NCBI RefSeq assembly: GCF_022664435.1 | Contig: NZ_JAKREU010000007.1 | Location: forward strand, 1-64,000 | Direction: 5' to 3' | DNA: 64,000 nucleotides | Origin: Sphingomonas panni | GTDB lineage: Bacteria; Pseudomonadota; Alphaproteobacteria; Sphingomonadales; Sphingomonadaceae | Shown here: in pieces, positions 41,821-50,418 of the stretch | How the letters are laid out: every line of letters begins with the position of its first letter | How positions within the stretch are numbered: position 1 is the stretch's first letter | Program-made: the position numbers and the translations under genes | Notes under the pieces: model-generated | What the model saw: the letters and a program-made list of their open reading frames with translations, nothing else | Database searches by the model: none | What the model was told of the DNA's origin: nothing

Positions 41821-44800
41821 GGAAGACCATGATCCGCGCGGCGCTCGCCGCCGCGACGACGCTGGCGACGGGGGCGGTGCTCGCTCCGGTCGCTGCGCAC
41901 GCCCAGGTCGGCCAGGCATCGCTGCGCGGCACGATCACGTCGCCGCCGGGAAACGCCGTCGAGTCGGTCACCATCGTCGAAGTGAACACGGGCTTCCGAC
42001 AGACCGTGCGCGTCGGACCGGACGGTCGCTACAATTTCGCGTCGCTGGGGGCGGGTACCTATCGGCTTGAAATCAAACTGGCGACGAACACTCGAAATTC
42101 CGACAATTTCACCCTGAACGTGTCGCAGAATGCCGGGCTCGACATCGATCTGGCGAACACCCCCGCCGCACCGACAGGCGAAACGACCGAGACCGATCCG
42201 GGCAGCGTCGCATCGAACGACCAGGAAATCGTCGTCACCGGCAGCCGTATCCGCACCCTGTCGGGGGGACAGGTCGGCGCGATCATCAGCCAGCGTCTGA
42301 TCGAGCAGCTGCCGCAGAACAGCCGCAACTTCCTGGCGTTCGCCGATCTCGCCCCGGGCGTGCGCTTCGTCGAGGAAGGCTCTGGCGGCCAGGCCCGCCT
42401 CCAGGGCGGCGCGCAGCGGTCGAACTCGATCAACGTGTTCATCGATGGCGTCAGCCAGAAGGACTATGTCCTGAAGAACGGCATCACCGGCCAGGATTCG
42501 ACGCCGGGCAACCCGTTCCCGCAGCTGGCAGTCGGTGAATATCAGGTGCTCTCGTCGAACTACAAGGCGGAGCTGGATCAGGTCAGTTCGGTGGCGATCA
42601 TCGCCGGCACCAAGTCGGGCACCAACGAATTCCATGGCGAAGGGTTCTTCGACTATACCGATCAGAATCTGCGCGCCAAACGCCCGACCGAAATCTTCCC
42701 GACACAGATCGACAAGGTGGAAACGGTCGACAAGCAGTTCGGCGGCGCGCTGGGCGGTCCGATCATCAAGGACGTGATGCACTTCTTCGTCAGCTATGAA
42801 GGCAAGCGTCGCGAACTGCCGATCGACATCCTGCCGGGCAACGGCGTGGCGATCGATTCGCTGCCGGCGCAGTATCGCGATATCTTCGGTTCCTACTCGT
42901 CGTCGTTCAAGCAGGACCTGTATTTCGGTAAATTGTCGATCCAGCCGACCAGCCGCGACCTGATCGAACTCACCGGGCGCTATCGGGACGAAAGCGGTAT
43001 CCAGATCGGATCGGGCACCGCTGCCTTCTCGACCGCAACCAACAACAAGGTCGAGGAAACCCGCGCGCTCGGCCGCTGGCAGCATACCGAGGATAATTGG
43101 GTCAACGAACTGCGCGTGTCGTATGAGGACGTGACCTGGGGCCCCACCCCGCTGACCTCCGACATCGGCCAGCTATTCCGCCGTACCGACCGGACCGCGA
43201 CCAGCGTCAACCAATATGACCTGTTCCGCATCGGTGGCGGCACCAACTTCCAGGACAAGGGCCAGAAGGGTTGGACCGTCCAGAACGACTTCACCTACAC
43301 CGGGTTCGAAGGCCACACGCTGAAGACCGGCGTGAAGGGAAAGTGGGTTACGCTCAATTCGCTGCAGCAGAACCAGTTGAACGGCGTCTATACCTATGAC
43401 ACCAGCCTGAACGGTGCTGGAAGCTTCAACGACCAGGTACCGTACCAGCTGCAGTTCGGCGCACCGAGTGGCTTTGGCAATCCGGTAGTGGAATCGAAGA
43501 ACTTCCAGTTCGGCATTTATGCGCAGGACGACTGGGACGTGAACGACCGGCTGACGCTGAACATCGGCGTCCGCTGGGATTACGAGCGCACCCCGGCCTT
43601 CCTCGATTTCGTCACACCGCAGGCGAACCTGACCGCAGTGTCGGCCGCACAATATCCGAACCTTCAGAACACCGACTACAATATCAACGACTACATCTCG
43701 ACCGGCAACAACCGGAAGGCGTTTACCGGCGCGATCCAGCCGCGTCTGGGCTTCACCTACCGCATCGACGAGGAAGGCCGCTTCACCCTGTTCGGCGGCT
43801 ATGGCCGATCCTATGACCGTAACCAGTTCGACTTCCTGCAACAGGAGTTGACGGTCGGGTCGTTCCAGACCCGCACCTTCCAGTTCCTGAATGCGAACAC
43901 GGTCAACCCCTGCACCGCATCGGCGACCTGTATCCAGTGGAACCCGATCTATTTGACGGCGGAAGGCCGCCAGCAGTTGGCAAACAGCAGCGTGGGCGGC
44001 GGGCGCGAGTTGCGGTTCATCCGTAACGACTTGAAGGTACCCTATTCGGACCAGTTCAGCCTAGGCCTGCGTTCGCGCTTCCGCCCGGTCGAATTGGAAG
44101 TCGGCTATACCCATGTCAGCAGCCGCGATGGCTTCGTGTACCTTCTGGGCAACCGTCGCCCGGACGGGTCGTTCTTCTTCGACAACCCCGCCAGCACGAC
44201 CGACACGCCGCAGTCGCCGTTCGGCTTCACGCCGCCTGGCTTCGGGTCGATCCTGATCGGCGACAACGGCCTGGAGACCAACGCCGATACGGTCTACGCC
44301 AAGATCACGAAGCCCTACACGGAAACCTCGCCGTGGAGCCTCGACGCCACCTATACCTTCACCGAGGCGGAGGAGAACCGTCAGTTCGGCGAGACGTTCA
44401 GCCTCGATTTTGCGAAGATCAGCGATTACCCGACGCTGCGGTCGGTCGGCGTGCCGCGCCACCGCTTCGTCATCGCGGGTAGCACCGATACGCCGATCGG
44501 GGTCAGCCTGTCGGGCAAGTTTTCGATCGAATCGCCGATGTACATGATCGCACCGCTGGTTTCGTCGGTGCCGTTCGACCGGACACTTGTCGGTCGGTTC
44601 CGCGACTCGTTGGGCGACGAATGGGGTCGGCGTCAGCTCGATTTTGCTGCAACGAAGTACATCAATGTCGGTTTCCCGAACGATCAGGCCCGAATCCGCC
44701 TGCGCGTCGACGTCATTAACCTCATGAACGACCGCAACTTCGTCGACTTCAACAACAACCCGACCGACAACACCCGTACGGCAGGTTCGCCGTCGGTGTA

Positions 44801-44876
44801 CGGCGAACGTTCGTCGTTCAGCGTCGGGGGTAACCCGCCGCGGACGATCAAGCTGTCGGCCGGGTTCAGCTTCTAA
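41817..44876 (+). CDS. TonB-dependent receptor with N-terminal carboxypeptidase-regulatory-like domain (Oar-like)
   Basis: A 1019-residue outer-membrane receptor. After a signal peptide (to about residue 29, VAAHAQ) comes a CarboxypepD_reg-like beta-sandwich (SLRGTITSPPGNAVESVTIV, GPDGRYNFASLGAGTYRLEI). The TonB-box/plug region begins DQEIVVTGSRIRTLSGG and has INVFIDGVSQKDYV. A long barrel ends TIKLSAGFSF. Such receptors in sphingomonads import oligosaccharides. Co-translation with a LacI regulator and proximity to GH3 and GH144-like genes point to a glucan fragment as ligand (inference). A strong terminator follows. Confidence 0.88.
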   Translation: MRKTMIRAALAAATTLATGAVLAPVAAHAQVGQASLRGTITSPPGNAVESVTIVEVNTGFRQTVRVGPDGRYNFASLGAGTYRLEIKLATNTRNSDNFTLNVSQNAGLDIDLANTPAAPTGETTETDPGSVASNDQEIVVTGSRIRTLSGGQVGAIISQRLIEQLPQNSRNFLAFADLAPGVRFVEEGSGGQARLQGGAQRSNSINVFIDGVSQKDYVLKNGITGQDSTPGNPFPQLAVGEYQVLSSNYKAELDQVSSVAIIAGTKSGTNEFHGEGFFDYTDQNLRAKRPTEIFPTQIDKVETVDKQFGGALGGPIIKDVMHFFVSYEGKRRELPIDILPGNGVAIDSLPAQYRDIFGSYSSSFKQDLYFGKLSIQPTSRDLIELTGRYRDESGIQIGSGTAAFSTATNNKVEETRALGRWQHTEDNWVNELRVSYEDVTWGPTPLTSDIGQLFRRTDRTATSVNQYDLFRIGGGTNFQDKGQKGWTVQNDFTYTGFEGHTLKTGVKGKWVTLNSLQQNQLNGVYTYDTSLNGAGSFNDQVPYQLQFGAPSGFGNPVVESKNFQFGIYAQDDWDVNDRLTLNIGVRWDYERTPAFLDFVTPQANLTAVSAAQYPNLQNTDYNINDYISTGNNRKAFTGAIQPRLGFTYRIDEEGRFTLFGGYGRSYDRNQFDFLQQELTVGSFQTRTFQFLNANTVNPCTASATCIQWNPIYLTAEGRQQLANSSVGGGRELRFIRNDLKVPYSDQFSLGLRSRFRPVELEVGYTHVSSRDGFVYLLGNRRPDGSFFFDNPASTTDTPQSPFGFTPPGFGSILIGDNGLETNADTVYAKITKPYTETSPWSLDATYTFTEAEENRQFGETFSLDFAKISDYPTLRSVGVPRHRFVIAGSTDTPIGVSLSGKFSIESPMYMIAPLVSSVPFDRTLVGRFRDSLGDEWGRRQLDFAATKYINVGFPNDQARIRLRVDVINLMNDRNFVDFNNNPTDNTRTAGSPSVYGERSSFSVGGNPPRTIKLSAGFSF

Positions 44877-44891
44877 TCCCTTCCCTCCCCT

Positions 44892-44928
44892 GCCGGGACA
44901 GGCTCCCCCGCCTGTCCCGGCTTTTTTT
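44892..44928 (+). terminator. Rho-independent terminator after the LacI-TonB operon
   Basis: A perfect 11-bp stem (GCCGGGACAGG / CCTGTCCCGGC) with an 8-nt loop is followed by seven T. It ends 24 bp before the next start. Confidence 0.9.
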
Positions 44929-44952
44929 ATGTCCAGTAAAGGGGCCTGCAAC

Positions 44953-46356
44953 GTGATCGATCGCCGCTTCTTCCTTGCCGCCAGCACCGCCGCGCTTGTC
45001 GGGGCCTGCACGCCACGGACCGGGATCGCCCCTGCCCCCGCCCGCAACCCCGACCTGCTCTCCGATATTCAGGAACGCGCGTTCCGCTTCTTCTGGGACA
45101 CGACCGATGCCGCGACCGGCCTTGCGCCCGATCGCTGGCCGACGCCCAGTTTCGCCTCGATCGCCGCGATCGGCTTTGCGCTGACCGCTTACGGCGTCGG
45201 CGAGAAGCATGGCTGGATCACGCGCCAGCAGCATCGCGACCGCACGCTCGCCAGCCTCGAATTCCTCGCAAAGGCGCCCTCCGGCCCCGCCGCGACCGGC
45301 GTGAGCGGCTACAAGGGCTTTTTCTACCATTTCCTCGATGCGAAGACCGGCACGCGCTATGGCCGGACCGAATTGTCGACGATCGACACGTCGTTGCTGC
45401 TGGGCGGCGTGCTGTTCGCGCAAAGCTGGTTCGACCGTGCCGACCCGGCCGAAGCGCGCATCCGCGACCTTGCCGAGCAACTCTATCGCGCGGTCGAATG
45501 GGACTGGATCGTGCCGCGCCCGCCCTTCGTGTCGATGGGCTGGCATCCCGAGCGCGGCTTCATCCCGCACGACTGGGCGACCTATAATGAAGGCATGATC
45601 CTGTACGTGTTGGCGCTGGCCAGCCCGACGCATCCGCTGCCCCCCGCGACCTGGGCCGCGCTGACGCAGAAGTTCGACAAGAGCTGGGGCAATCGCTGGG
45701 GCGAGCCGCACCTGCAGTTCGCGCCGATGTTCGGCCACCAGTACAGCCATGTATGGATCGATTTCCGCGGCATCCGCGATCCCTATATCGCGTCGAAGGG
45801 CATCGATTATTTCGAGAACAGCCGCCGCGCGACCTATGCACAGCGCGCCTATGCCAATGAAAATCCGGGGCAGAAGATCGGCTATGGCGACGATTGCTGG
45901 GGCCTGACCGCGTGCGATGGGCCCGGCGATTTCAAGGTCACGATCGACGGGCGGGAGCGCGAATTCTTCAGCTATTCCGCGCGCGGTCCGGGCGAGCGGG
46001 ACGACGGGACGCTGGCGCCGACCGCCGCGCTCGGGTCTGTCGCCTTCGCGCCCGAAATCGTCGAGCCGATGATCGGGAAGATGCACGCCCGCTATGGTGC
46101 CGGCATCTATGACAAATATGGCTTCCTCGACAGTTTCAACCCGACGCTGACCCGCACCGAACGGCCGTTGCAGCATGGCAAGCTGGTGCCCGACGTGGGC
46201 TGGGTCGATGGCGATTATCTGGGCATCGATCAGGGGCCGATCGTGCTGATGATCGAGAATCTGCGCACGGGACTGATCTGGGACGTGATGCGGCGCAATC
46301 CGCATATCCGCCGCGGGCTGGAACGCGCCGGGTTCACCGGGGGCTGGCTGGCGTGA
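44953..46356 (+). CDS. Glucoamylase-domain lipoprotein (PF10091, GH144-like; possible beta-1,2-glucanase)
   Basis: A 467-residue (alpha/alpha)6-barrel protein. The N-terminus has an RR pair followed by ALVGAC, a lipobox with C19, so it is a lipoprotein. AFRFFWDTTDAATGLAPDRW, FYHFLDAKTGTRYGRTELST, IPHDWATYNEGMILYVLALA, HQYSHVWIDFRGIRDPY and GYGDDCWGLTACDGPGDF are glucoamylase-domain hallmarks. Family GH144 contains beta-1,2-glucanases and sophorose-releasing enzymes, and its genes often accompany GH3, as here. I chose GTG at 44953 (AAGGGG 8 nt upstream) over the ATG at 44929, which lies on the T tract of the terminator. The specificity is inferred. Confidence 0.82.
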   Translation: MIDRRFFLAASTAALVGACTPRTGIAPAPARNPDLLSDIQERAFRFFWDTTDAATGLAPDRWPTPSFASIAAIGFALTAYGVGEKHGWITRQQHRDRTLASLEFLAKAPSGPAATGVSGYKGFFYHFLDAKTGTRYGRTELSTIDTSLLLGGVLFAQSWFDRADPAEARIRDLAEQLYRAVEWDWIVPRPPFVSMGWHPERGFIPHDWATYNEGMILYVLALASPTHPLPPATWAALTQKFDKSWGNRWGEPHLQFAPMFGHQYSHVWIDFRGIRDPYIASKGIDYFENSRRATYAQRAYANENPGQKIGYGDDCWGLTACDGPGDFKVTIDGREREFFSYSARGPGERDDGTLAPTAALGSVAFAPEIVEPMIGKMHARYGAGIYDKYGFLDSFNPTLTRTERPLQHGKLVPDVGWVDGDYLGIDQGPIVLMIENLRTGLIWDVMRRNPHIRRGLERAGFTGGWLA

Positions 46357-49300
46357 TCCCATTCGTCCTGATCGCGGCGGCGGCGCAGGCCCAGCCGCTC
46401 GATACATTCGACGATGTGGCGGCATGGCGCGCCGCCTCGTCGGACGGCGTCAGCGCGACGGCCACCGCCGTGCCGGGCGCGACGGACAAGGCACTGCAAC
46501 TACGCTACGATTTCGCGAAGGTGTCGGGCTATGCCTTCGTGCGCCGGGCGCTGCCGATCACCTTCCCGGCCAATTGGGAAATGCGGCTGAAGGTGCGTGG
46601 CACCGGCGGGGTCAACGACCTGCAGATCAAGTTCACCGATGCCGACGGCACCAATGTGTGGTGGGTGACCAAGCCCAATTTCCGTCCCTCCGCCGATTGG
46701 CAGGAACTGCGCATCCGTCCGCGCGACGTGCAGTTCGCCTGGGGACCGACGACCGACAAGAGGCTGAAATCCACGCAGGCGGTCGAGATCGTCGTCGTGC
46801 GCGGTCGCGACGGTGGCGCGGGCACGATCGAGGTCGATGACTGGACCTTCGAAGCCCTCCCCCCGCCCCGTCCGCTGCCCGCACCGGTGGCAAGCGATGC
46901 ACGCGCGACCGATGGCGACCGGACAACGGTCGCCAAGGGCCCGGTGACGATCGATTTCGGCGGGCCACGTGAACTGGGCGGGCTGGTGCTGCACTGGGCC
47001 GGCGCCGCGCCGACCTACGCCATCGAAGCGAGCGACGACCGTCGCCGCTGGCGCAACCTGCGCAATGTTCGCCAAGGCGATGGCGGCACCGATCCGATCG
47101 CCCTGCCCGATACCGAAACCCGCTATCTGCGGATCAGCGGGGCGAAGGGGCTGGCCGAGGTCGAGGTCAAGGATCGCGCCTGGGCGGAGACGCCCAACGC
47201 CTTCATCGCCGATCTCGCCCGCAACGCTCCGCGCGGCCGCTTCCCGCGCGGCTTCACCGAGCAAAGCTACTGGACCCTCGTCGCCAGCGATGGCGGCGCG
47301 GTCAGCGGGTTGATCGGCGAGGATGGCGCGATCGAGATCGCCAAGGGCGGCTTCTCGGTCGAACCGTTCGTGGTCGACGACGGTCGGACCATTGCGTGGA
47401 GCGATGTCGCGACCGGACACACCCTTGAGGACGGCTATCTGCCGATCCCCCACGCGCTGTGGACCGCGACCGGGTGGACGCTCGACACCAGCCTGTTCGC
47501 CGATGCGGACGGTAGAAGGCTGATGGCCCGTTGGACGCTGAAGAACACCGGTAACGCGCCGCGCACCCTGCGACTGGTGCTGGCGGTGCGGCCGTTCCAG
47601 GTGAACCCGCCCGCACAGTTCCTCAGCCAGCGTGGCGGCGTCAGCCCGATCTCGACGCTGGCTTGGGATGGCAGCGCGATGGCGGTGACCACGCCCGGTG
47701 CGATCGCGGGCGATGCGGCGGTCACGCGGCGGCTGTTCCCGCTCGCCGCCCCGGCACAGGCATGGGCCACGCCGTTCGATCAGGGCGCGCTCGCCGGTCC
47801 GGCCAAACCGGGTGAGGCAGTGCGGGTCGACGATCCGACGCAACTCGCATCGGGTGGCCTTGCCTATGATGTCACACTGGCGCCGGGCGAAAGCTGGACC
47901 ACGGCAATGGCGCTGGGCGGCGATGGCCCGATCACGCAAGCGGCACTCGATGCCGCCCATGCTGCGACCCGCGCCAGCTGGCAGCGGACGCTGGGTGCCG
48001 TGACGATGCGCGTGCCCGCGATGAAGCAGCCGCTCGCCGATACGGTCAAGTCGGCGCTGGCGCAGGTGTTGATGAGTCGCGACGGCCCGGCCCTCAAACC
48101 CGGCACCCGCTCCTACGACCGCAGCTGGATTCGCGACGGCGCGATGATGACCGAGACGATGTTGCGCATGGGGCTAGTCGCGCCCGGCCGCGCCTTTGCC
48201 GATTGGTACGGGCCGAACCTGTTCGCCAATGGCAAGGTGCCGTGCTGCGTCGACGCGCGCGGGCCGGACCCGGTGCCGGAGAATGACAGCCACGGGCAAT
48301 ATATCCACCTAGTCACCGACCTGTACCGCTACACGGGTGACAAGGCGGCACTGGCGCGCGACTGGCCGAAGCTGGACGCCGCGCGGAAATATATGGAAAG
48401 TCTGGCCCAGTCCGAACGGACCGCGACCAACCAGACGCCCGAGCGGCGGATGCTGTACGGGCTGATGCCGCCATCGATCAGCCATGAAGGCTATTCGGCC
48501 AAGGCGCAGTACAGCCTGTGGGACGATTTCTGGGCGCTGACCGGCTACAAGGACGCCGCCTTCGCCGCGCGCGTGCTGGGCAAGCCGGAGGCGGCGGAGA
48601 TCGAGGCGCAGCGCGACCGGTTCCAGCGCGACCTGCACGCCGCCATTGATGCCGCCGTGAAATTCTGGAAGATCGACTATATTCCCGGTGCGACCAGCAT
48701 GGGCGATTTCGACGCGACCTCGACCACCATGGGGCTCGACCCGGCCGGGGAACAGGCGCGGCTCGATCCGACACTGCTCGCCAACACCTTCGACAGGCAA
48801 TGGCGGCGCGTGATGGCGCGGCCGGTCAGCGGCGACTGGGCGGACTATACGCCGTATGAGCTGCGCAACGTGTCGGCGATGGTCCGGCTGGGCTGGCGCG
48901 AGCGGGCGAACCGGATGCTCGATTTCTACATGGGCGACCGGCGGCCCGGCGGATGGAATGGCTGGGCCGAAGTGGTCGGTCGCGACCCGCGCGAAATCCG
49001 CTTTCTTGGCGACGTGCCGCACGCCTGGGTCGCGTCGGATTATATCCGCGCCGCGCTCGACCTGTTCGCCTATGTCGAACCGGAGCGACAGGCGATCGTG
49101 CTGGCCGGTGGGCTGGACGGCGACTGGCTGGCGGGCACCGGATCGGACGTTCGCGGGCTGCGCACCCCCTTTGGCACGGTCGACCTCGCCATCCGGGCCG
49201 AGGGGGACGCGGTCGTCGCGACCATCGGCGGCGGGGCGACGCCGCCGGGCGGCTTCGTACTGCCCTGGCCGCTAGACGGGGAAGCCGGGCGCGCAACGAT

Positions 49301-49391
49301 AGATGGAAGGCCCGCGAAGATTGCCGGTGACGGCCTACACATCCCGGCGCGAAACGGACCAATTTCGGTGCGGATGGAACGCAGGCGCTGA
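46353..49391 (+). CDS. Large multi-domain putative glycosidase with two carbohydrate-binding-like domains
   Basis: A 1012-residue exported protein (signal peptide about residues 1-14). Residues 15-170 form a jelly-roll like that of CBM-type domains (NWEMRLKVRGTGGVNDLQIK). Residues 180-265 form an F5/8-type-C (discoidin) domain (TVAKGPVTIDFGGPRELGGL). A beta-sandwich linker follows, and residues ~565-930 make an (alpha/alpha) six-hairpin barrel with SYDRSWIRDGAMMTETMLRM, PENDSHGQYIHLVTDLYRYT, WDDFWALTGY and RPGGWNGWAEV. The D and E of RSWIRDGA and GWAEV are candidate catalytic residues. I could not assign a GH family. It overlaps the glucoamylase-domain gene by ATGA, so both likely act on the same polymer. 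Confidence 0.75.
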   Translation: MIPFVLIAAAAQAQPLDTFDDVAAWRAASSDGVSATATAVPGATDKALQLRYDFAKVSGYAFVRRALPITFPANWEMRLKVRGTGGVNDLQIKFTDADGTNVWWVTKPNFRPSADWQELRIRPRDVQFAWGPTTDKRLKSTQAVEIVVVRGRDGGAGTIEVDDWTFEALPPPRPLPAPVASDARATDGDRTTVAKGPVTIDFGGPRELGGLVLHWAGAAPTYAIEASDDRRRWRNLRNVRQGDGGTDPIALPDTETRYLRISGAKGLAEVEVKDRAWAETPNAFIADLARNAPRGRFPRGFTEQSYWTLVASDGGAVSGLIGEDGAIEIAKGGFSVEPFVVDDGRTIAWSDVATGHTLEDGYLPIPHALWTATGWTLDTSLFADADGRRLMARWTLKNTGNAPRTLRLVLAVRPFQVNPPAQFLSQRGGVSPISTLAWDGSAMAVTTPGAIAGDAAVTRRLFPLAAPAQAWATPFDQGALAGPAKPGEAVRVDDPTQLASGGLAYDVTLAPGESWTTAMALGGDGPITQAALDAAHAATRASWQRTLGAVTMRVPAMKQPLADTVKSALAQVLMSRDGPALKPGTRSYDRSWIRDGAMMTETMLRMGLVAPGRAFADWYGPNLFANGKVPCCVDARGPDPVPENDSHGQYIHLVTDLYRYTGDKAALARDWPKLDAARKYMESLAQSERTATNQTPERRMLYGLMPPSISHEGYSAKAQYSLWDDFWALTGYKDAAFAARVLGKPEAAEIEAQRDRFQRDLHAAIDAAVKFWKIDYIPGATSMGDFDATSTTMGLDPAGEQARLDPTLLANTFDRQWRRVMARPVSGDWADYTPYELRNVSAMVRLGWRERANRMLDFYMGDRRPGGWNGWAEVVGRDPREIRFLGDVPHAWVASDYIRAALDLFAYVEPERQAIVLAGGLDGDWLAGTGSDVRGLRTPFGTVDLAIRAEGDAVVATIGGGATPPGGFVLPWPLDGEAGRATIDGRPAKIAGDGLHIPARNGPISVRMERRR

Positions 49392-49443
49392 AATCTCGTT
49401 TCGTTAGCGTGCCGTATAATCCGGCGCGGGGCGAAAGGGGAAT

Positions 49444-50418
49444 ATGCGCGGCGTCAAAGCCAGTGTGGGTGCAGCCGCGTTGCTGCTGCTGGGGGCGTGC
49501 AACCGTCACCAGTCGGCGCTCGACGTGTTCGGTGACGAAGCCGCCACCGTCCGCCATCTGACCGTTGTCATGCTGATCGGCGCGATCGTGATCGCCGCCG
49601 GCGTCGCCGCGCTGATGATCGCCGCCGTGCGCGCGCCGGAGGGAAAACTGACGCTGAAGGGCGGGATGCGCCTGGTCGGCTGGCTGGGCGGCGCGCTGCC
49701 CGTCGTCGTGCTGCTGGGACTGCTGCTCTACAGCCTGCCCGCGATGCGGCCGCTGCCGGTGGCACGGAACGACCTGCGCATCGCGGTGGAGGGTGAGCAA
49801 TTCTGGTGGCGGGTCCGCTATCAACCGCCGGGTGCCGCGCCGGTCGTCACCGCCAACGAAATCCGCATTCCCGTCGGCCGCGTCGTACAGTTCGACCTGA
49901 CCGCAGGCGACGTGATCCACAGCTTCTGGATCCCCGGCCTTGCCGGCAAGATGGACATGATTCCGGGCCGGACCAACACGCTGGTCGTGCGGGCGACCAA
50001 GGCCGGCCGGTTCCGTGGCGTCTGCACCGAATTCTGCGGTCTCAGCCATGCCTTGATGGCGTTCGACGTGGTGGCGATGGAGCCGGCCGCGTTCGACGCC
50101 TGGCTCGCCAACGAACGCCGCCCTGCCGCGCCAGCCGCCGATACCGCCGCCGGGGCGCGTGCCTTTGCCGCCAATGGCTGTACCGGTTGCCACGCTATCG
50201 CCGGCACGCCGGCCGCCGGGCAGATCGGCCCCGACCTGACTTATATCGGCAGCCGCACGTCGCTGGGCGCGGGCACCACGCCGATGACCCGCGACGCCCT
50301 GGTCCGCTTCATCGTTGATGCGCCCGCGGTCAAACCGGGCGCGCGAATGCCCGCCTACCCACAATTGTCGCGCCAAGACGCACAGGCGATCGCCGCCTAT
50401 CTGGAAAGCCTGAAATGA
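49444..50418 (+). CDS. coxB: Cytochrome c oxidase subunit II of caa3 type, with C-terminal cytochrome c domain
   Basis: A 324-residue subunit with a lipoprotein signal (LLGAC, C19) and two transmembrane helices (about 41-62 and 82-100). In the periplasmic CuA domain, ligands H159, C194, C198, H202 and M205 (CTEFCGLSHALM) are all present. A fused cytochrome c domain has the heme site CTGCH at 246-250 and a Met in the GARMPAYP segment. The fused heme domain defines the caa3 type. First gene of a five-gene cluster whose members all overlap by ATGA or GTGA. AAGGGG precedes the ATG. Confidence 0.93.
   Translation: MRGVKASVGAAALLLLGACNRHQSALDVFGDEAATVRHLTVVMLIGAIVIAAGVAALMIAAVRAPEGKLTLKGGMRLVGWLGGALPVVVLLGLLLYSLPAMRPLPVARNDLRIAVEGEQFWWRVRYQPPGAAPVVTANEIRIPVGRVVQFDLTAGDVIHSFWIPGLAGKMDMIPGRTNTLVVRATKAGRFRGVCTEFCGLSHALMAFDVVAMEPAAFDAWLANERRPAAPAADTAAGARAFAANGCTGCHAIAGTPAAGQIGPDLTYIGSRTSLGAGTTPMTRDALVRFIVDAPAVKPGARMPAYPQLSRQDAQAIAAYLESLK

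Noticed and set aside
41193..43085. A 630-codon open frame opposite the LacI and TonB receptor genes
   Set aside because: It spans two genes of the other strand and has no recognisable motif.
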